A DNA stretch of 64,000 bases from Aquatica leii (lineage: Eukaryota > Arthropoda > Insecta > Coleoptera > Lampyridae), in the NCBI GenBank assembly GCA_035610365.1, contig CM069437.1, positions 31,329,507-31,393,506 of the forward strand, written 5' to 3'. Of this stretch, positions 44,215-55,720 are shown piece after piece (positions within the stretch are counted from its first letter, which is position 1; every line of letters starts with the position of its first letter). The notes below the pieces were generated by a model. It did not search any database and was not told the origin of the DNA. It saw only the letters and a program-made list of their open reading frames with translations. The translations under genes and the position numbers were made by a program.

Positions 44215-44920
44215 AAGTGTAAGATTACTTATAAAATTCATAAAAATATTGGTCAATTATACAGTAAATTAAAAAAGATACTGAAACCAGAATACAACAA
44301 ATAGACGTCGTATATCAAATCAATTGTAAAAATGGTAACAAAGTGTATATAGGAACTACTACTAAAACCTTTATTAAAACTAAGATGTGTGACCTTAATA
44401 GTAATATTACAAACCCTTAAAAAAATAATGTATCTAATGTAACTAAATTAACTGAAAATATTCTAAATAATTTACATGACGTAGATCGACCAATCCGATA
44501 ACTTTATGTAAAGAAACGGATTATAAAAAAGAATGGTTAATTAAATGTTATTTAAGAACACAACAATATTTTTATAGAATTTATTCAAATTTAATTAAAT
44601 TTAAACCATCTTAATAACCTTAAATTTACAATATTTTTTTCTAACTGTTAAGAATGTTAATAAAAATTCTAAAATTGATTTTGAATTTACTACATCATGT
44701 TGCAAATATTAGTATTAGTGTAATATTCGTATAATATCAATGTACGTTTTATACTACGATTTTTTTAATCTTATTTAGTGTATGCAACTATTTATTATTG
44801 ATAAATTATATGTTATTAGTTAATAAAGTTGATTTATATACAAAATATTTTAATTTTTGTTTTTAAACTGTATATTAATTTTTGGACATGAATAAGATCA
44901 AAACATTTATCGAAACGTCG
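44215..44920 (+). pseudogene. Penelope-like element: GIY-YIG endonuclease relic
   Basis: Frames read 'ITYKIHKNIGQLYSKLKK', then, after a frame break, 'DVVYQINCKNGNKVYIGTTT' and 'KTFIKTKM'. VVY matches GIY, 'C..G.KVYIG' matches the YIG box (second Cys lost), and the downstream region is scrambled by stops. About 300 bp of 3' sequence follows to a hammerhead-like remnant at 44887. The copy is 5'-truncated, old and diverged from the pair at 37-40 kb. Confidence 0.75.
44887..44916 (+). ncRNA. Degenerate hammerhead-like core
   Basis: Reads CATGAATAA, then GAT...ATC pairing, then GAAAC. GAAAC is intact, but the CUGANGA box is altered (ATGAATA). It is at the expected place downstream of the GIY-YIG relic, which is the main reason for listing it. 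Confidence 0.35.
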
Positions 44921-44959
44921 TTGTGACGAATTCCTGTGTCTAATTTATTAATTTTATCG

Positions 44960-47900
44960 TTTTATAATTAAAATTATTAATATTTTAAATACTTACTTTT
45001 GTCATTTTTTTTCGTAATTTATTTGCAGCTTAAGCATTGATGTTTTTTTAAACATATATTTGGCATTGTAAGTTATTTGTCATACTCGAGAAAGCACACT
45101 ACACAAAAACTTTCAATTTGTAGTTGATAATGTTGATTCTAGTTCTCTAGAATTAAACAAGTAAAACATTACGAAAAAAAATTTTTTTAATTGTCAGCAA
45201 AGTACAGATTGCAAATCTATGCTTTTCACAAGAGTCTATTTGCAAGCACGTTTCACACGTACCGTTTCAAATAATTCTATTTTAATTCTATATAGAATGA
45301 TTTCTTTATTACGTTTTGATTTTACTAAACATCAAATTTACGTGTTATCAAGTTCAGATACAAACACTAAATGATTAACTGAGTGGATTCTCGATAGATT
45401 ATAGTCTAAAAGTGATATGCGACAGGTAGTCCATCGGTTTAATCAACGTGACTATCAACAAAAAGTGAATCATTTTTTTTGTAACTAAGTGAAAAATATT
45501 AAATTTTTATTTAACCAAGCGGAATATTATTTGCAATATTTTTGTTAGCTAGATCTACGCTTAGAAAAGATTTATTTATCGTGCAAGAAAAACAAAATCA
45601 TTCTAGAAAAAACGTTTTGCACACGCTTTATCATGGCAACAAAAACTGTAAGAGAAGAATTGTCAATTCAGACAACGCAGAATATAAAATATATGTATTC
45701 AAATACTAAGACTGTTATCGTAATAACAACAAATACGTTAATGTTTGAAAACTTTTAATGAAATAAATACAACTAAACAACAATTTTTTGTAAACAGCTG
45801 TGTTTAACCGTTGATTAAAATATTCTTAAAGATAGTCTCATGTCTTAAGAATGCAATTCATTATTGTAGTCAACACTTCAACTATAGTAATAAGTAAACA
45901 GTAAACTAAATACAAACCGCAGATTATAGGTAGCTGTGTTATAAAATAAGATTTTTTTTAAATGCATATTACTATGAGAAGTAGTATTAGGACCAACGTT
46001 TACCGATAAATTTGCATTTTAATTTTTTTTAATCTTACAAGTAGGTATTGTTATACTATATATTAAGAAAGAGTATTGGGCACTTGCAATGTATATAAAA
46101 ATTAAACACAGAAAAACAACACTGATATTTTGAAAAATAAATTAATAATAGGGTTTTGAAACAATCGTTATTCAAAATTTTTGTGTACAAAAAGTAGGTA
46201 GCAAATGCGAGATATATAATAGAATATTTTATTTACATTAATAATGCTTTCTTATAATCAGGTACAAAATCAAGAAATATGATTTTACCTAAACTATTGC
46301 TTTTTATTAAATAAAAAACAGGAAGTTAATACCTTTTAAAGTATGCAGGTCCTTTAGATTTTAGTACTTTTTAGTATAGTATATTTGCTAAATAATCGTC
46401 AGATTTTATAATAAAAAAGTAACAAACTTCAATATCAAATTATTGCTTAATTTCTTACATGGGAAATTTGATAATATTTAATTATTTATTAGTTAACGCA
46501 ATATTGTATTTAAATAGAAACAAGCTAAACTAACCTGCGATGTCGATTATGCTACTTGTTTTTTAATTAATTTTTCTAAAAGCGTTAAATGGAAAAATAT
46601 ATCGCGGAATTATAATTTCTTTATTTAACCGTTTTACATTCAATTTGTGTTAGTGATACAAATTTACATGCAATTAAACACAAGAATTAACATTAACATT
46701 TGGAAATATTTATACATTTGCAACACATACATATAAAAAATAACATCCTATACACTGATAATATTCTGATCTTACGATGAGCTTTTTTAATTGTCGTAAA
46801 ATTGTTACTAGTGCCATTGTTGGTATTACTAACTGACCGTTTTAATGTTCTGTAAAATTTTATTTTAATCAGTTGATCAATAATTATTGTTTTATGTGAA
46901 TTGCATTATTTAGTTACCCATGAATTTTCTGTCCATCTTAGATTAATTTTTAAGCGTTTAATTTTTGCTGCTAAACCATAATCTGTTTGTAACTTATAAA
47001 ACTCTCCATTAAACAATATTAATAGAATGTACACAATCTTAAAAAAATCTGAAATTGGTTTGTATAAGAACTTTATTTCTTTTGAGATACTGTAATACTT
47101 ATTTATAATTAATGTTTCAAGCACTTGTTTTATCAACACTTAAATTTTTTTTACAATTTTTGCACTTAATTTTTTACACAAATAGTGACATAAATAACCC
47201 GTAATATGTACTAGGGAACAAAATTGTAAAAAGAATTAACATTTACATTCGCGTTGTAACGACACTTTCATGTCTTTATTTATAAAATTGCTATCCTTTT
47301 TATTTTTTTGTCGTTAGGTTTAGTATTTATTGTTTTATCTAGTGTAGGTATACACTCGTCACTATCCATTTTACCATTTGCTTATTGAGATGGTAAATGC
47401 AAACGAATCTGCGTGTTTATAATACAACGATAATGCTAATTGTTACTATGTTTTTTTTGTATGGTGTTCTTTTTGGAAGCATTGCCTACCAATAAACGTT
47501 TTTAATGCTGCTTTTTTATTTTTAAATAAAATGTTATTGTTGTTTTGAATTTTCTAAAATGATTTTCAAAGTCTGAACATTTTGCTTTTTTGTCGATTTA
47601 GTTTATTTCAAAATTTCATAATTGTTAAGGAACTGTGTTTTTTCTGCGCACCTCGACTGTTGAGTTGCCTGTAAATGAAAACTGAACGGCTTTTTTCAGT
47701 GAGAAATCACTGATAAAACTGATGATTTCGTCAACTTCCTGATTTGGTTTCAAAAAAATAATCTTTTTTTTCAAACTTAAATAAGATCGTACATTAACCT
47801 GCTTTGTTATTGTAAGAAATTTCTGTGAGAATCGTTCAACCTGCTTAAAATCGTCTGGAAATAAAATTGTAAATATATTAATCTTGCATTATTTTATTCG

Positions 47901-48369
47901 GTTATTTGACTTTTTACTTTTAAATTTATTACTGGTCTACATTGATGGCGATAAATTTTAACTTAAAAAATGGCAAAACAAATTTTGCCTAGACTTTTCC
48001 ATACGTTAAAGTTAAATCTTCGTTGATATAATTATTAGTTTTTTAAATATTTACGTTACAGTGAAATTTAAAAAAGTAATATTTAGATTACTTCATAGCA
48101 TTATTTATACAAAAAGTTTATTTGATCATTTTTAAAATATTACACAATTATCAAAATATACTTCTTTTACAAAGTAGGTAATGACGTATTAAAATGAGAT
48201 CAAAGAACAGCTTATATTAAAAAAAATAATGAAATTGACTAAATTATTTAAAACACTACTAAAGAAACAAATAAATAATATGAGAAAAGTTGCTCAGTAA
48301 ATACATCTTTTCTAATAAAAGTTTATTTTTTCCATTAATTCTTTTCAAAAACTCTAAATGGGTTTGTAT
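44960..48369. other. Long AT-rich stretch without recognisable gene
   Basis: Over 3 kb with only short compositional frames (for example 46906-47139 minus). No terminal repeats or arrays were found. Confidence 0.5.
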
Positions 48370-48441
48370 TTTATTATTTCATTTTATTTTTTTAAAAATC
48401 TCAAAACCTTCCCATTAAGTTTGTTTTAGTAAACGCTACAT

Positions 48442-48465
48442 GTTTCGACTTATGGTGATTCTCAG
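48442..48465 (-). ncRNA. Hammerhead-like core (left block)
   Basis: Minus strand: CTGAGAA, TCAC, CATAA, GTC, GAAAC. GAAAC is intact; the first box is altered from CTGAAGA and helix II is shortened to about 3 bp. Its inverted partner at 50000 shows the ancestral arrangement better. Confidence 0.4.
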
Positions 48466-49019
48466 GCGTATACTATAAAATTAACATTATAAAATCAAAT
48501 CTTAATTTAAACATAAACTTCATTAGAATTGAAAATCAAACTTCACATATTGAATATTAAAAATTAAATAATAAATTTTAAAAAATAATTATAGAAATCT
48601 GAAACATAAATTAAAATAAAATAAAAAAATTATAAAAATAAACTTACCAACATTTATTAATCAAATTAAATATTTGAAGTTTGACAATTTCAAATTTGAA
48701 ATAGACAATATTAGTGTAATATTAGAAATTCCTAGGTTACAACAAAATAATATCACAATGGAAATAACCAAACAAAAACTAATTTAGAAAAAGTAAATTA
48801 TTATTAAAGTTAACAACTTCATTAAAGGATACATCACGATTATTATTTCAAAAAAAAATAGTTTTAAACCTTTACTGCAAATATGTAAAATTAAAAAAAA
48901 AATTTTAAATTAAATGAATGATGAGAATTTTATATATGATTAGCAAATAATGATTTAAATAAAATGTTATTATTTTTAATACAAGACAGATGTTTAGCAA
49001 ATCTAATAGAAAACTTGCG

Positions 49020-49690
49020 ACCTGTTTGTCCTATATAAAAATGCGTTGCAATCACCACATTTTAATTTATAAACACCGGGCTTATCTAAAATATTAATTT
49101 TATTTTTAGTATTAACTAATCAAAATTTACTGTAATTTTTTGACGAAACAGAAATGTTAAGATTAAAATGTTTTAATAGATTTTGAAATTAAAATAAGAA
49201 AGACTCTATATAACGAAGAGAATAATATTTATTTGATTGATTAGAGACAGGTGTAAGAGAAGAACAATTTTTAGTTTTAATAGAAGACAGAATTTTCTTT
49301 TGTAAATTTTGTAATAATATGTGAAGGATAACTATTAATATTAGCTAGATAAAAAATAATATTTGTTTCTTTATGAAAACTATTTGATCAAGAAGAAAAG
49401 TATATAATCAGTTAAAGAAAAATTTAAAAGCTGCTAATTTGTGTGAGAGTAGATGGAATAAAGAAAAAGGAATAATGTGATCAGTTGTTGTAGGTTTACG
49501 ATAAATACCAATTTTTAGGTTAACGTTTAATAGATAAATCAAGAACATTTAAAATATTGCTAGATTCTTTTTCTACTGTAAATTTTATATTGGGATGTAA
49601 CAAGTTTAGTAAATTAAAACAATAATTTAGATCATATTCACTGCCTAAAATGCCATCTACGTATCTTTTATAATAAATAAGATGTTTTTT
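49020..49690 (-). pseudogene. Penelope-like RT and GIY-YIG remnants
   Basis: From 49690 down: 'YVDGILGSEYDL' (YVDD box with Asp to Gly), 'LLHPNIKFTVEKESSNILNV' and 'LDLSIKR', the RT region after the catalytic box. Then, near 49020-49130, 'KPGVYKLKCGDCNAF' carries GVY (GIY box) and CX2C, followed after a frame break by YIG in another frame, and 'KFSIRFAKHL' downstream (R and H of the family). Many stops occur. The link from GVYKL.C..C to YIG is the endonuclease signature. Confidence 0.8.
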
Positions 49691-49999
49691 AATTATATTA
49701 TTAGAAAAAGTTTATAGATTTCTAACGTAGATAAGAAAATTTATGCTAGTATTGGTGAAAGATTATTTCCTATAAGTAAACCTGTTTTTTAATAAATGTT
49801 TGGTTGTTAAGTAAGAAAAAGATTTGGCTTAAACACAAATTAGTTTCTATTATTTTTCAGATTCTTATAATTGTTTTTTAAAAGTTTAATATTCAATTTT
49901 TAATATTCAATATTTGAAGTTTGATTTTTCAATTCTAATGTAGTAAGTTTATGTTTAAAATAAGATTCGGTTTTATAATTTTAATGTTATAGTATACGC

Positions 50000-50023
50000 C
50001 TGAAGATGACCATAAGTCAAAAC
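50000..50023 (+). ncRNA. Hammerhead-like core (right block)
   Basis: CTGAAGA, TGAC, CATAA, GTCA, AAAC. Helix II is a perfect 4-bp stem with a 5-base loop. The G of GAAAC is replaced (A run), so it is probably inactive. It is inverted relative to 48442. Confidence 0.45.
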
Positions 50024-50209
50024 ATGTAGCGATTATTAAAACAAAAAATTAAAAATAAACGTTTTGAGATTTTTTACAAAATTAAATAAAATAACATTTT
50101 TTCCACTTTTAACTGTTATTAATATTTGAAACAATAATTAATTCAATTTTGAATAAATAATTGAGTCTCTCAGTAAGCATATATTATCATATAGTTATAT
50201 TTTGTGTTG

Positions 50210-50640
50210 AGTTTCCTCGAGTTTCCTATAAGAAATGATAAAGAAATGTATTTTTATACGGTTATGTTGTCTCTAAAACCACTTTGAAGTGATACGTTTG
50301 TATTAAAAACGATTAGTAAATCGCCAATTAACCAAACTTTTGTGCCACCAGCTATTTATTTTTTTCTATTGTCTCGATAAGAGACTATAAAAATAATTCA
50401 AATAATTTACATTCGTACAAAATTATATATGAAAAACTGTTAAAAATCGCGGATACACTCATTTCCGGTTTCTTTATCAGACACACACACACACACACAC
50501 GTTTTTCTGATTTAGAAGACCTTGAAACGTAAAATTCTTCAAAGAAAATTTTTTGAAAAAAAATTGCGATTGCTATACTTTCCTTATAGGAAAGTAAAAA
50601 CATCTTTAATACGTAAACGCTCGGTAATGTAAGCATCTGA
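50210..50640. repeat. Dispersed repeat, copy 1 (also at 60080-60700)
   Basis: Shared with 60080-60700: 'tttcctataag', 'gttgtctctaaaaccacttt' against 'attgtcctaaaactactgc', 'aagtgata', and 'aataatttacattcgtacaaaa', 'gttaaaaatcgcggatacac' and 'tcatttccggtttctttatcag'. The right part has a palindrome ctttccttataggaaag (50578-50594) and a (CA)n run at 50480-50500. It is non-coding and probably a MITE or SINE-like repeat of unknown class. Confidence 0.6.
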
Positions 50641-50739
50641 TAATAGAAACATCGTGTATTGGTATTGTAGCATCTTTTCCAACTTTTGACAGTTTGCTTA
50701 TATCATTTCAAAGTAAATGATTACTAGATTCATTTTTTT

Positions 50740-51480
50740 TTGAAGTGGTGCAGTTGGGCCATAAGGAGAAGCTTCAATTATTCTCTTGTACGCGCTCCAA
50801 TTATGTTTTCATAAGTCAAATTATGTTTTTTAATGATAATTGAAACTTTTCTGTAATTATAGATGCTTCCATCGCGATAGAAAAACCATTCCAGTTTTTT
50901 GTACATGTTCTTTCAAATAGTTTCTTGCACAAACAAAACAATATTTATTTGTAACGGCTATATCAAAAATTTTCTTTGTAGTTGCTCCCATAATACATGC
51001 CTATAACGTATGTTTTAGCAAAGATATAATTAATAATAGTAGACAAGAATTTACCACGCTCGATAGAGAATTGTAATTTGTACGATAAGATCTCTTATTC
51101 TAATCGCCATCAACGATTACAGATATTTTCCTAGGTACTAATTCGTTATCTATTTCTTAGGTTTTTGTAGATTTATTATGTTTGGTAGGCACGACTACAA
51201 GGCAATTGCATACATTACATTTAAAAAAAAATACTGCGCAATCGTTCAATCTTTTCATACATTAAGTTGATGTCATAAAAGGAACAACCAAACTCTAAAA
51301 GATAGATAATTTTAGCTTTAATTTTTTTAGTAGTTTTGGTATTACCTTCATGTCTTAGATTTTTTAGACTGTATATAGAGTAAACTATATCTGCAACTCT
51401 CCCTCTCCTAATATTGTAAATGACATTTTTACCAAAGGTGTCTTTTTTGAATTTTAGAAAGTCTTCCTCTAATTCCAAAT
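50740..51480 (-). pseudogene. Mutator-like (Phantom-type) transposase fragment
   Basis: Minus-strand frames give 'CNVCNCLVVVPT' (zinc-ligand pair). Then 'ISVIVDGD' and 'NKRSYRTNYNSLSSV', closely resembling the VDG.W.KRSYGTNYNSLSGV block that carries the first catalytic Asp in animal Mutator-like transposases. Next come 'AVTNKYCFVCAR' and 'KEHVQ', then near 50745 'IIEASPYGP'. The Trp after VDG is changed and stops are frequent. The 85-residue frame 51221-51478 ('EEDFLKFKKDTFGKNV') leads in. The catalytic GDGD block region is degraded. Confidence 0.75.
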
Positions 51481-52019
51481 TTTCAATGTTATGGTTACAA
51501 ATCGACTATGATAGTAAAACATCTTTCTCCAAATTGCACTTTACAGCAATTAGTTGCGTTTTTATTTAAATGCTCATTTTAATGTTTCGTTTTGTTGGCA
51601 ACTAAACATCAACGCAAGTTTGATTTTTGCTAGCGATGTGAGCTCTTCTTTAACAGCTGATTGCAAGTTATCACCATAACTGTTGAGTTTGTCTCTGTGT
51701 ACTGTGTAGGTTCGTTTATTGCAACATAATGAATTCGTTCGAGATTTTTAATTTAGAGCTGATGACGCAATTGATTGCAATCGTATTGCTCTATTTGCCT
51801 GTCACACACACAACACTTTTTTTTTGTTTGTTGGATTTGTTTATTTTAGTTTTACATAAGTTTTTGTTAACTGTTAGTAGGGTTTTGACCGTCGTCGCTA
51901 GTTGGCTCGTTAGTATCCTAGATATATATTTTGTAAAAAATAAAGAAAATATATAAAATCAATAATGATAAAAACTTCATTAGATTAAAATAAAAAATAA
52001 CAAATATTATTTTAAACTT
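51481..52019. other. No gene assigned
   Basis: A hydrophobic frame at 51729-51956 (plus) reflects T-rich composition. It may include further decayed N-terminal sequence of the Mutator-like relic, but I see no motif. Confidence 0.4.
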
Positions 52020-53290
52020 CTTTTTTTTGCTCTGGTATCCTAGTCGAGTGTTGGGTTCAGGTGTTTTTAGAGTCTATTTTTTCCATGTCTTCTGGTTCCT
52101 GGCATCTTTTCTCATTTCCTTTTCCGTTTTTTTTCTGGTCCAATATTAATACTTTGATTTAGCCATATTGTTCTTGGTCTTCCCATCTTTTTCTTTTTAC
52201 ATTGTTTAGCCTGCATCATTTTCTGGTGTAATCTGGTTGCATTCGGAGAAGATAGCCAAACCATTCCATCTGTTTATTCTCTATTTTTCTGCATACTGGT
52301 TTTTGATTTAGCTGGCTTTTGGTATCTTCGTTTTTATCCGATCAATTTTAGTTATGTTGCAATTTCTAAATCCTATTTTGCATCGTTTGTAAATGTATTT
52401 CCTAGGTACTTTATTGTTGTTACTTCTTCCATGATTTTTGCATTATAGTTTAAATTTGTATATTTCATCCTTTGCTGTTTTATTGAATACCATTGCTTTA
52501 CTCTTATACATGTTAACTTTTATATGCTTGCTTTCTATCTTCTTTATCTAAGCATTTAAAGATTTTTGCATTTTTCTTTTACTGTTTGCGATTATGACTA
52601 TGCCATCAACATATAGTAGTGCATTGATATGAATTGTCTAGATATTTTTATATCTTATTGTGATTTTCAGGCCTATGTTGTTTTCTCTGTCATTTTTCAA
52701 GATTTTATCCGTTACTATTGTACATAGGTAATAGCGAATTTAAACTGTCACCCTGTTTGATTTCTATTTTTAGCTGGACGTCCTTTGATCTAGGCCTATT
52801 TACTTGTATTTCTAGAGACTTGTAGTTTTTCTGAATATTAATAATAAAATGAACAATGTCGTAATCCAAAATGAAATGTCTTAGATTTTATTTAATATAT
52901 TTAGTTACATGTTTTGGTTTCTTAAATACATACCACCATCTTCAGACTAGTAAAAACAAATATGCAACGTTACAACATTAATATATTGTATATCTTTGTG
53001 CTGTGTCGAATGCTGTTTGTAGGCCTATAAATATTATGATTTTCTTTTCATTTACTTATTATTCGTTTCTCTGTTTGTCTTAAAAACTGCTTGCTCTTTT
53101 TCTACTTTATCTTCTGTATACTTTTTTATTTTCTGTTTTATAATTTTTGTGTATGTTTTATACATTACTTATGTAGACATATAGCTCGGTAGTTCTGACA
53201 GTCTGTTTTGTTTCATTTTTTGTAGATGAGGATAATTAGATTATTGTTCCATTCTTTAGGTATTTTGTTAGTTTTTGGTGCTATGTTGTA
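52020..53290 (-). pseudogene. LINE reverse transcriptase relic (3' half)
   Basis: From 53290 down: 'PKEWNNNLIILIYKK' and 'NYRAICL' (RT entry block), 'LQTAFDTAQ' (catalytic-Asp block), 'KIEIKQGDSL' (QG box), 'LYVDGIVIIANS' (catalytic YADD altered to YVDG), then 'KVNMYKSKAMVF', and at the end 'MEWFGYLLRM' and 'RWEDQEQYG', the typical C-terminal tail. It is RTE- or related-clade-like; I cannot fix the clade. A Penelope-like 3' fragment interrupts it between the FD and QG blocks. Confidence 0.8.
52911..52945 (-). ncRNA. Hammerhead-like core in a Penelope 3'-end insertion
   Basis: Minus strand: CTGAAGA, TGGT...ACCA stem with a long loop, AAAC. About 52860-52990 does not fit the surrounding LINE frame and looks like a short 3' end of a Penelope-like element ('catgtaactaaatatattaa' following). 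G of GAAAC is lost. Confidence 0.4.
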
Positions 53291-53864
53291 AGTAGTATAG
53301 TAGAGCCGGTTTTGGATCACTCGGATAAGATCGGTAAAAGATTGCGTAGTTTTGTTGCTATCGTTTCGTTTCGAGTTTGTTCGAGTTGCTTTCGTATTTG
53401 ATAAGTCGAGGTAGATCCTATTGCTAGTGGGGGAATCGTAAAATGTTGTGAGAGTCGTTTCGTTTCGGATATGCTCGGATGTAGGTTTGTCAAGGAAGTT
53501 CGTAGTGACGGTGGGGATTATTAATTAATTAATAGCTTAATTGGTTTGGGAAAAAACATCTATCTCGTGAGCCGAAGAGCTGTTGGTGAAATGCAGATAT
53601 TTGAGAAATGTTGAAATAAACAATAAATGTTTGAATTAATGATACGTTTTTTTTATTTTATTAATATAGGTTTTATCATATCTTAGTAAATATATAAGGC
53701 AGTTGGTGATAGTAGGGAAGAGAGAGAAAGTTTATAACGTTTTGATTTGAATTAAATAATGTATTTTAGTTTAATTTATTGTTATTTATGCAATACTGTT
53801 GTGAGATTCATCAAAGCCTAACCATTTTACATAAATTTTAGTACCTTTTTATTGTAAATTTTTT
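53291..53864. other. Unclassified insert with balanced composition
   Basis: 53300-53640 is much less AT-rich than its surroundings and includes repeated 'gtttcgtttcg' (about 53363 and 53458), but no protein is visible. It separates the RT half of the LINE from its linker, so it belongs to a later insertion, possibly the same one as the Polinton-type fragment at 53865. Confidence 0.45.
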
Positions 53865-54260
53865 TCAATTAAGTAGGTACGTATCCAGATCTTTAACTTT
53901 TTGCAATTCTATTTCATAAAAACCTCTTGAAATATTGTCCCCTTTTATGTCTTTTAGCAAATATGTAGTTGGGTTAGTTAGTTTAACTTTCTTAATTATA
54001 AAAATTTTATTAGACCAATTAGGAGTAAACCCCTTTTCAAATGCATTCCTGTGTTTGCTAATTCTTACATAATCTCCCAACGAAAATTTATAATTTTTGT
54101 TTGTTTTTTTTATGTGTGAGTATGCAGAATGTAAAATAGATTTATCGTTGTTTTTGTTAACCATCGATAGTTTATTTTAATTGTACGATGAAAAGTGTTA
54201 TTGTATAGATTTGTAATATTATCTAATATGTTTATCCATTTAATAATTAGTTACCTGCTC
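53865..54260 (-). pseudogene. Polinton-type integrase C-terminal fragment
   Basis: A 99-residue frame reads 'FSLGDYVRISKHRNAFEKGF', then 'TPNWSNKIFIIKKV', then 'YLLKDIKGDNISRGFYEIEL'. This is the chromo/SH3-like tail after the rve core in Polinton (Maverick) integrases and related transposon-derived proteins. Upstream, after one frame change, 'INILDNITNLYNNT' and 'HRTIKIN' match the end of the integrase core. No other Polinton gene (polymerase, capsid, ATPase) is in the window. Polintons are virus-like elements 15-20 kb long, so only a fragment is here. It lies inside the LINE at 52020-55500. Confidence 0.75.
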
Positions 54261-54439
54261 GTTTGTATAAGGTTTTTCATTTATCTTTAGTATAATGTTT
54301 TCAAGATTTATAGATAAATTAACAATTATACTTTTTTTCCAATGGGAATGAATAAGAACTTTTGTCTGACCATATCATTTATTTATTATCTAGAAGTTTG
54401 TTAATCTGAAATAATAAAATATGGTTGTAAAACATATTT

Positions 54440-55500
54440 CCCATAACCAATCTGTTTATATATTCCCCAGACATTTAATCATTTCCGGCTCTACATTGAT
54501 CTTTCTGCTTGCTTTTTCTATTTTAATCTTTTTATTGCTTATATTACATCTTGTCAATTTATACTATACATCTTGTTCTCTTTCTTTTTCTTTTAAACAT
54601 CTCGTTTTTCTTCTTTGTCAATTTTTTTAACAAAAACTCTATCCATCTATTTGTCATGTTTTCTGCTTTTATTGCTAGCGTGTTGTTTTTGTTCTTTCAT
54701 TCACTCAGCTCGTTCTTTCATTTGCCCTTAATTTTGTTTCAGAACTTTATGTTATTGTTTTTAAAGTCATCGTTTGGTTTTTCTCCAAACTACATCAAAG
54801 TTTTCTTCTTGGCTCGCTTTACTTTTCTTTAGTTTATTTAGTTTGTCATATTCTTTTTTGTCTTCTTTTGTTTTTGTTTTTTCATATCTATTCTGTACTA
54901 TTTTTTTTGTTTAACTATATTCTTCACGTCATCAGTCCACCATCTAGCTTGTTTATCTCTCCTCTATGTATTGCTTCTTCAACTTTTTATTTTTTAGTCT
55001 GCATATAATAATCTTCTTATATGTACTGCATTCTTCTTTCACTATTATGGATTGAGGTATTTTGCCACGACCAGTCTGTGATTTGTACTGTTCTGCCTTT
55101 TTTCGTACTTTTTTTTATTACACTCTCAATCTCTTGGCTGTATACAATAAAATCAATTACGCTATTTATACTTTTTTTTGCTATAAAAGTGTACCGACTT
55201 TCAGTAGGTTGATACCAGAAAGAGTTTCCTATTTTTAAGTTGTTTGTAATACAGAATATCAGCATTTTCAATCTATTTCTGTTTATTTCTTTTTTTCCGT
55301 ATTCTTTCAAACTTTTCATTCTTTTATTATTGTAATTTCCTGCTTTAACATTCCAGTTCTACATTACTATAATTATATTTGTTGTATTTCTTGCCTTATC
55401 TTGTGTATTTTGTAATGATTTATCTTCTACTGTTACTTCAATTGGTGCATTTATTTGTATGATTCTTGTTTTTTCATTGATTTGCAGTTGCATTGAGATT
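54440..55500 (-). pseudogene. LINE endonuclease and linker (5' half of the relic at 52.0-53.3 kb)
   Basis: 55017-55319 encodes 'RNRLKMLIFCITNNLKIGNS' and 'RYTFIAKKSINSVIDFIVYS', matching the APE-endonuclease stretch RN..G..LL.FC..N.L.I.N..F and YT......S.IDYI. The SDH box has become 'ITDWSW'. At 54890-54965 'KQARWWTDDVKNIVKQKK' matches the linker 'WW..E...AI..K', and 54800-54890 gives 'KTKEDKKEYDKLNKLKK'. The order and strand agree with the RT at 52020-53290, so these are one element split by the insertion at 53.29-54.44 kb. Confidence 0.8.
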
Positions 55501-55720
55501 ATTCTTGATAACCCTGCTTTCTATCCACTATCCTTTTATTTAATTTTTTCTTATTTAATATGCCTACTTCTCCTTTGCTTTGTGGCCCACTTCAAGTCCT
55601 GAATAATATATTTTCTAGTTTTCAAAATTTAGTTGCTTTTTCTGTTATTTTGTTTCACTTAAACCTAATACCATTAACCCAAAAGTTTTTATTTCACTCA
55701 AAACTTTTATATCTTTTCTT

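Larger units (their letters stand above)
48370..50085 (-). mobile_element. Penelope-like element with inverted terminal blocks
   Basis: The left block (about 48370-48570) and right block (about 49885-50085) are inverted copies; both contain 'ggcgtatactata', 'acataaact', 'aattgaaaa.tcaaacttca' and a hammerhead-like core. Between them the minus strand encodes RT and GIY-YIG pieces. The inverted terminal blocks suggest the element carries a partial inverted copy of its own 3' region, as the 37-40 kb pair does on a larger scale. Confidence 0.75.

Noticed and set aside
50480..50500. (CA)n run as a regulatory or recombination site
   Set aside because: Ordinary microsatellite within a dispersed repeat; shorter CA runs occur at 32359 and 60703.
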